Source of the DNA: a virus
DNA length: 22,542 nucleotides
Direction: 5' to 3' (one strand)
IMG/VR virus record: IMGVR_UViG_3300015366_000116
Span: 1-22,542 of that record
Part shown: in pieces, positions 18,101 to 22,542 of the stretch
Layout of the letters: each line of letters opens with the position of its first letter
How positions within the stretch are numbered: the first letter of the stretch is position 1
Notes under the pieces: model-generated
Databases searched by the model: none
What the model saw: the letters and a program-made list of their open reading frames with translations, nothing else
What the model was told of the DNA's origin: nothing
Translations under genes and position numbers: made by a program

Positions 18101-20298
18101 TAGTTATCCCCAGCTTCCGCTTTAAGATTAGCCGCCACAATAACGGCTTTAATTGGATCAGTAACCACTACTTCAAATATACGATCACGGGCTTGGCCTA
18201 ATCTACGCCAAATTGCACGGTTTTTATATGCGCCTTGCAATCCAATGGTTGTCCAATGTTCGTTAGACCATGTAGAACCGCCATCATTTGACCACCGCAA
18301 CATAGCCTGTGGATTTGCACCCAACGTGGCCAAATTGTTCTGACCAGCAATTGCCAAACCTGCTACAGCAACACCAGCCACCGCATTTGTTGGACTATTA
18401 ACGCCAGTAACGTTACCGGACAAACCAACACCAGGCTGAAACAAAATCTGTAATTCAGAAAAGTATTGACGCTGGAAATCAGATACCAAGTGTGGCGCAC
18501 GGCGCACCCTACGGATTTCGCCACCATCATCAGTATAAGTATTGGGATCAAGCATATAAATCTGGCCGTTTTCCCAATCGCCAACCAAATTCATGTTATT
18601 AAAATGAACATGGCAATTACCACGATGCCGGTGAAATACATTGTTTGTATCCACCCAAAGCCATTTGTGCCACATTCCAGTAGCAATATCGTATGCCCAA
18701 GTTAAATCTAACCCTGGAAAGCTAATAACATAAACTTCATGGCCTTCAATAAGATATGTCCATGCCCGTGCATCACTAATATCTGCGCCTTCAATGCTGT
18801 TTTCTACCGCATGAGTGCTAATTCTGGTTGGTGTGTAGCCATTCATCATCATTACTTGGCCATCACCACGAATATTTTTACTCAAATAAGCAAACGAATT
18901 ACCCAATCTAGCTACAGAAAACTTGGCTGCGATACCGTGCTGGGTGGATGTGCCAGGAATACGTTGGAAAGCAAACGGGAATAAGCCACTATCTACCCAA
19001 ACTTCACTTGATACTTCACCCAATAAATAAACTTCCCTATGATCCACAATAAGTGAAACCAAGTTATCCGGCGCACCATCTTTTGAACTAAAACTTAATG
19101 ATGGCGATATTGGCGATAAAGGTGCAGTTGCACCAAATTGTTGGGTATTTGGCCTGTTATAAACAAAATAGTTATCCACAACATCAACAACGTTTGCCCC
19201 AGTAAATGCCCCATCACTATTTGGCATAACGCTAAAGTTAAGCGCATAAACTGTGGTTGATGATACGGTTTGGGATGTTGAAACAACATAAGTACCAGTT
19301 CCACCAGTACCAGAACCAAAAGTTAACGTAAGTGTTAATCCTGTACCGTTGCCGCTTGTAGTGGTTGTTGATGGCGAACCAGGCTTAATTGTGTAGTTGC
19401 CGTTGCTAACCAAAGTTAAACCAGTAACCGCACCACTACCGCCAATTGTTGCTACTGTGTAAGTAGTTTGGGCTGAATATACACCGCCAACCACCGTAAT
19501 CGTGTCACCAACAGCATAACCAGTACCTGCTGCTGTAATGCTATAAGACAATGCAGCAGAGCCGCCTAAAGCCGTAATAATCGTTCCAGCAGTAATGCCT
19601 GTACCTTGTACGGTTTGGCCTGGGTATAACGTGCCGCTAGTAACAGCAGTTACAGTTAACGTAGTTCCTGAAATGCTACCAGTTACTACAGCACCAGCAG
19701 TTGCAGAATTAAAATCTTGTTGTGTACCTATTGAATGACTAATGTTAATAGTATAAGTACCAACACCGCCAGTTCCAGTACCTAAAGCCGTAATTACAGT
19801 TTCAGCAGTAACACCCAAACCAAATAATTGTTGCCCCGCAGCAATAGTGCCGCTTTTCATTAAAGATACAGTTAATGTAGTTCCTGATATTGTTCCGCTA
19901 AATGTAGCTGCGGCTGGGTTTGAAACACGCCATGTATAACGATTTGATCCATCAACAATGTATAAATTAATGCCATTGTCAGTAATACCAACAATTCCAG
20001 TTGAAGTATTTAATGTTCCAATTAAAGTTGGCGTTAAATTAGTATCGACAATATAAACATAAGGGCCACAAACAATGGCCATGTAATTGCCGCTTGATAT
20101 GTTACGCATACCACGAACTTCTGCGTAGTTTAAAGTAAGCTTTGTTACTAATCCTGGCGTTGGATAAAGCGCAACTACCCCGTACATACCAGGCTGTTTT
20201 AATGGATCAATTTCTGGTCTGAAATTAATACATTCTTGATCATCCTGGTAAATACTAGGTGCTTCGTATGATGGACCTACAAATCCGAAATCAGGCAT
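18100..20298 (-). CDS. tail hub / packaged-DNA stabilisation protein, gp10-like
   Basis: The 732 residues run from the ATG at 20298 (TAATG overlap with the fibre gene); a GTG at 20307 has no ribosome site. MPDFGFVGPSYEAPSIYQDDQECINFRPE and, after residue 365, VDNYFVYNRPNTQQF, LGEVSSEVWVDSG..PFAFQRIPG, YLSKN.RGDGQV, GMWHKWLWV and RWSNDGGSTWSNEHW are the P22 gp10 pattern. gp10 plugs the head-tail channel and holds DNA in. Two Gly/Thr-rich beta modules (about 132-348) interrupt the beta-propeller-like core and make it much longer than P22 gp10 (472 aa). Confidence 0.86.
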   Translation of the reverse strand: MPDFGFVGPSYEAPSIYQDDQECINFRPEIDPLKQPGMYGVVALYPTPGLVTKLTLNYAEVRGMRNISSGNYMAIVCGPYVYIVDTNLTPTLIGTLNTSTGIVGITDNGINLYIVDGSNRYTWRVSNPAAATFSGTISGTTLTVSLMKSGTIAAGQQLFGLGVTAETVITALGTGTGGVGTYTINISHSIGTQQDFNSATAGAVVTGSISGTTLTVTAVTSGTLYPGQTVQGTGITAGTIITALGGSAALSYSITAAGTGYAVGDTITVVGGVYSAQTTYTVATIGGSGAVTGLTLVSNGNYTIKPGSPSTTTTSGNGTGLTLTLTFGSGTGGTGTYVVSTSQTVSSTTVYALNFSVMPNSDGAFTGANVVDVVDNYFVYNRPNTQQFGATAPLSPISPSLSFSSKDGAPDNLVSLIVDHREVYLLGEVSSEVWVDSGLFPFAFQRIPGTSTQHGIAAKFSVARLGNSFAYLSKNIRGDGQVMMMNGYTPTRISTHAVENSIEGADISDARAWTYLIEGHEVYVISFPGLDLTWAYDIATGMWHKWLWVDTNNVFHRHRGNCHVHFNNMNLVGDWENGQIYMLDPNTYTDDGGEIRRVRRAPHLVSDFQRQYFSELQILFQPGVGLSGNVTGVNSPTNAVAGVAVAGLAIAGQNNLATLGANPQAMLRWSNDGGSTWSNEHWTTIGLQGAYKNRAIWRRLGQARDRIFEVVVTDPIKAVIVAANLKAEAGDN
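19255..19905 (-). repeat. duplicated Gly/Thr-rich modules with a nested insert
   Basis: Within the gp10-like gene, copy 1 (SGTISGTTLTVSLMKSG...GTGTGGVGTYTINIS) is followed by copy 2 (TGSISGTTLTVTAVTSG...TIITALG). Copy 2 is broken at 19563 by an 82-residue unrelated module (SYSITAAGTGYAVGDTITV...LTLTLTF, 19318-19563) and then resumes (SGTGGTGTYVVSTSQTVSS). Both are beta-type modules common in phage surface proteins. Confidence 0.72.
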
Positions 20299-21179
20299 TA
20301 TTCCCACATAATGTTAATTGATCCAGCGTCAAATGTTTGAGAACCATTTACTGTTGTAATTCGTACTCTATCTAATGTTGCACCTAAATCTTTAGTGCCG
20401 CCAGTAGTAATTGTTCCGCTTAAATAAGCCATACATCCTGAAGCTATCCAAACATTACCACTAATTAAATTTAAAACTACTGTTCCACCAAATAAACTAT
20501 CACCAGCAGAAGCCATATTTATTACATATCCAGCAGTTGATGATGTGCTTGTTGAAGCATTTGATAATCTACTTGAATAAGATATATAACCAGTATTTTG
20601 AACGCCACCTGATGTTCCAATTTGAACAAGATATTCACTTGTTCCATTTGTGCTAACGCTATTAAATATTACAGTAACTCGTTTTGCCCAACTAGGAATT
20701 CCAGTAAAATCAACAGAAGTTCCCGATGCACTTACAGCCGTACCACTAACAATATTAGAACTTAACCCATTAACAGAAATTGTTCCTGATCCACTTGGAA
20801 AAGTAATTGTATTTGTACCCGCCACCGCTGGAACAGTTAAAGATACTGTTCCTGATGTTGTGCCTTTTAATGGCAATGGCGTAGTTACTGCAGTAGCATT
20901 TAATGTAGTAGCTGTTAAAGTTGTAGCTGTTAAAGTTGTTGCTGATAACGTAGTAAATGCACCTGTATTCGGTGTTGCACTACCAATTGCGCCTGGTGAA
21001 GCAAACACATTATTAATTAAATTTGTAAAACCAGCACCAGAAGCCGTTCCAGTACAAACCATTGACGTTGCTGTTATTGTTGGCGATACAAAAACACCGT
21101 TATAAACAGCATTGTTTACATCATTTAGCCATGCAGCATAAATAGTTGTTTGGTTATCAATAAAAGTAGTTGATGCCAT
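20298..21179 (-). CDS. tail fibre-like protein
   Basis: The 293 residues have an N-terminus TTFIDNQTTIYAAWLNDVNNAVYNG that is the attachment motif of many podovirus fibres. It is followed by GAIGSATPNTGAFTTLSATTLTATTLTATTLNATA, a repetitive trimer-forming stalk, a beta-rich middle and a C-terminal FDAGSINIMWE. It lies between the gp4-like and gp10-like genes, an unusual place for a fibre, possibly the neck. GGAG lies 9 nt before the ATG. Confidence 0.74.
   Translation of the reverse strand: MASTTFIDNQTTIYAAWLNDVNNAVYNGVFVSPTITATSMVCTGTASGAGFTNLINNVFASPGAIGSATPNTGAFTTLSATTLTATTLTATTLNATAVTTPLPLKGTTSGTVSLTVPAVAGTNTITFPSGSGTISVNGLSSNIVSGTAVSASGTSVDFTGIPSWAKRVTVIFNSVSTNGTSEYLVQIGTSGGVQNTGYISYSSRLSNASTSTSSTAGYVINMASAGDSLFGGTVVLNLISGNVWIASGCMAYLSGTITTGGTKDLGATLDRVRITTVNGSQTFDAGSINIMWE
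20900..20959 (-). repeat. 15-bp tandem repeat in the fibre stalk
   Basis: Four units of 15 bp (20900-20914, 20915-20929, 20930-20944, 20945-20959; the last diverged) encode TLTAT-type pentapeptides. Being a multiple of three, the unit can expand or contract without a frame shift. Confidence 0.7.
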
Positions 21180-21181
21180 AA

Positions 21182-21508
21182 TTAATTACTCCACGGCAAT
21201 GGTAATTGCACAAAAGGTGGTTGATTATCCGCAATAATTTGTGCAGTTATTTTTGACTGCATTTGATCTATTTGTAATGGCGTTAATGCAGCCAACAGCC
21301 AGCCTAAAACTTGCTGTTCAGTTAAATCAGCATACGGCGTATATGTTGCATCAGAATCAAGAACTAAAGCTTGGCTTAAATGAATATCTGAAGAATATGT
21401 ACCATCCGTGCCTGTGTAAGTTGCAAATATAGTAAAAACAACATCCTGATTCCCCATGTATTCTGGGTAAGAATTTAAAGCCGTAATAGTCCAAGAATAA
21501 GTAATCAT
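21182..21508 (-). CDS. 108-aa conserved phage protein, DUF7936-like
   Basis: The pattern ITYSWTITALNSYPEY...DVVFTIFATYTGTDGTYSS...PYADLTEQQVLGWLLAAL...QIDQMQSKITAQI......PP...LPLPW is a family I recognise from many phages as short proteins next to neck or tail genes (named from memory as DUF7936). The N-terminal part is beta, the C-terminal part helical. Function unknown; probably a virion or assembly protein. ATGA overlap with the gp4-like gene. Confidence 0.72.
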   Translation of the reverse strand: MITYSWTITALNSYPEYMGNQDVVFTIFATYTGTDGTYSSDIHLSQALVLDSDATYTPYADLTEQQVLGWLLAALTPLQIDQMQSKITAQIIADNQPPFVQLPLPWSN

Positions 21509-22493
21509 TGGGTAAAGCCCCCTGTAAGAATCCAGCCAGCATCTTTGGCTTTACTCATTAATAACGCATCCTGATAACGTGAAACACGCATTGGTGCCAT
21601 ATTGGTACTTTTTAACGTAGCTTTAGCTTGGGCTGCAAATGCGCCAATTTGGGCTACTAATACTGGATTAGTTTTGCCATACATGGGCATTAATCGTTCT
21701 GCTAAACACCAGCGCAATGCCAAAGTATAACCTTGCGGTAACGTGGCATCATCATAAAGTGAATCGTAATTTCTAAATAAAGTTTCAGCAAACATATGTA
21801 CTTCACCCTGACTTGGGTTAGGCCATAAAAATACGTTGCCGGAATCTTCATTTGCATTGAAATATAATGCTTTTGGCCACGGCCCATTTAGCGTTTTAAG
21901 GCCAATAGAATTGTAGTTATCCAATGCCAAAACAGCTACTGGATAATCAATCCCGCCATTCAATACAGGCGTTCCGCTTTGGCTTGTAGCAATACGAACA
22001 TAAGCAGAATTGATATTTAATGGCTTAGAGTAATAAGCTTGTATTGCCGTTGATGCAACGCCATTTGGATAGCTGACATTAAGTAAATACGTACCAACTT
22101 CGTTAACGTTACCACCAGCACCAGTTATTGTAGAAACAATCTTTGTGCCTTCATTAATTCCAGTGCCAGTAAGGTATTGGCCAACAACCACGGCACCAGC
22201 CTCAATAGAAGTAACAGTTAAAATCTTGCCTTGAATTGACCCAGTAAAGTTTGCACCAATAAAATTTGGCGTAGTGTGGTTTGGTCCTATCGTATATTGA
22301 ACTTGGCCTGGTATAACATTCCAAATAATTTCTTGGATGTTAAAAACCATCATGTTTTCATTAGACCATTGGTCAACAAGCAGATTTAACATTACCAACG
22401 CATCTTGCGCTGCATCATTTGATGGCACTTCACCAGCTTCTAATGCGCCAATATCCTTCAATGCGCCACTAATAATATCGAACGGTGTTGGCA
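21505..22493 (-). CDS. tail accessory factor, P22 gp4-like, start at contig edge
   Basis: About 329 residues are visible: PTPFDIISGALKDIGALEAGE, AAQDALVMLNLLVDQWSNENMMVF, then ALRWCLAERLMPMYGK and AFAAQAKATLKSTN are the helical pattern of the gp4 family, which bridges the portal and the gp10 hub. A beta module (about 82-152, TGSIQGKILTVTSIEAG...GTYLLNVS) like those of the gp10-like protein is inserted. The first codon reads ?TG because its first base is replaced by adapter; it may be the true ATG. The apparent GTG start is an artefact. Confidence 0.85.
22039..22251 (-). repeat. beta module shared with the gp10-like gene
   Basis: Residues 82-152 of the gp4-like protein (NFTGSIQGKILTV, GQYLTGTGINEGTKIV, VGTYLLNVS) align by eye with both copies in the gp10-like protein (GSISGTTLTV, GQTVQGTGITAGTII, TGTYVVSTS). 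Confidence 0.65.
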
Positions 22494-22542
22494 CTGTCTC
22501 TTATACACATCTCCGAGCCCACGAGACGCTACGCTATCTCGT
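22494..22542 (+). other. Illumina Nextera adapter contamination
   Basis: CTGTCTCTTATACACATCT (22494-22512) is the Tn5 mosaic end. CCGAGCCCACGAGAC (22513-22527) is the read-2 adapter, GCTACGCT (22528-22535) an index that I recall as N709, and ATCTCGT (22536-22542) the start of the P7 flow-cell sequence. These 49 bases are library DNA and should be trimmed. Confidence 0.97.

Noticed and set aside
20650-21105. 151-codon open frame on the + strand
   Set aside because: It is the mirror of the Thr/Ala-rich fibre gene; repetitive composition keeps it open, and it lies opposite a gene with recognised fibre motifs.
1-22542. CRISPR array, insertion sequence, integrase or att site
   Set aside because: No regularly spaced repeats, transposase, recombinase or terminal repeats were seen; the two ends do not overlap.

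Overview
The window is 22.5 kb of a double-stranded DNA bacteriophage genome with a short-tailed, P22-like tail machine. It holds a complete neck/tail/ejection block, a lysis cassette, early DNA-metabolism genes and a small control region. The base composition is AT-rich. Several small-protein families (IRARGQE tails, RLAQPE, RHQCEVR) are ones I associate with phages of Betaproteobacteria, and a freshwater Burkholderiales or Methylophilales host is my inference. Terminase, portal and coat genes are absent and should lie in the missing stretch beyond the two contig ends. No integrase, CI-type repressor, DNA polymerase or helicase is visible, so lifestyle is unresolved. The last 49 bases are Illumina Nextera adapter, not phage DNA.

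Layout. (1) 1-1464, leftward: a truncated ADP-ribosyltransferase-like protein, two small basic proteins, a GroES-like co-chaperonin, a bidirectional-looking terminator and a 76-aa orphan gene with its own probable promoter. (2) 1532-5382, leftward: a tightly overlapped early operon (ATGA/TGATG junctions) with a RusA resolvase, a Ref-like nuclease, a replication-protein-like gene and many very small genes. Five of these, plus a 13-codon gene remnant, are encoded by frames of under 60 codons: a 33-aa membrane protein, a 53-aa lipoprotein, a 54-aa zinc-knuckle protein, a 48-aa protein, and in region 1 a 47-aa basic protein. A sixth tiny gene, 50 aa, lies in region 6. (3) 5402-5451: the promoter of that operon, then about 300 bp without a gene and a long terminator hairpin. 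(4) 5894-6339, leftward: a Cro/YdaS-like helix-turn-helix gene and a small partner. (5) 6367-9834, rightward: two operons with an SSB-like protein, an HNH nuclease, a PD-(D/E)XK RecB-like nuclease and small proteins. (6) 22493 to 9827, leftward: tail accessory factor (gp4-like), tail fibre, gp10-like hub, gp7-like and two large ejection proteins, tail-collar fibre, XhlA-like protein, 3TM holin, GH24 lysozyme.

Regulation. Three early promoters (leftward at 5451, rightward at 6367 and 8965) share one architecture: -35 TTTACA, a 17-bp spacer, then 6-7 nt after the -10 an inverted repeat that would form a hairpin at the very 5' end of the mRNA. The hairpin stems differ by paired changes while the AUGU loop is constant. 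The same promoters carry a second palindrome, TAAAG-N4-CTTTA (twice at the leftward promoter, once at the 8965 promoter, once with one mismatch at the 6367 promoter), placed where a repressor would block RNA polymerase. The Cro-like protein is the obvious candidate to bind it. This control circuit is the most interesting feature of the window.

The structural genes work as one assembly line: gp4-like and gp10-like proteins close the head and form the tail hub, gp7-like and the two large helical proteins are ejected with the DNA (one carries a peptidoglycan peptidase domain), the fibres bind the host, and holin plus lysozyme release progeny. The recombination enzymes (SSB-like, RecB-like, HNH, RusA, Ref) are split between the two divergent early operons.
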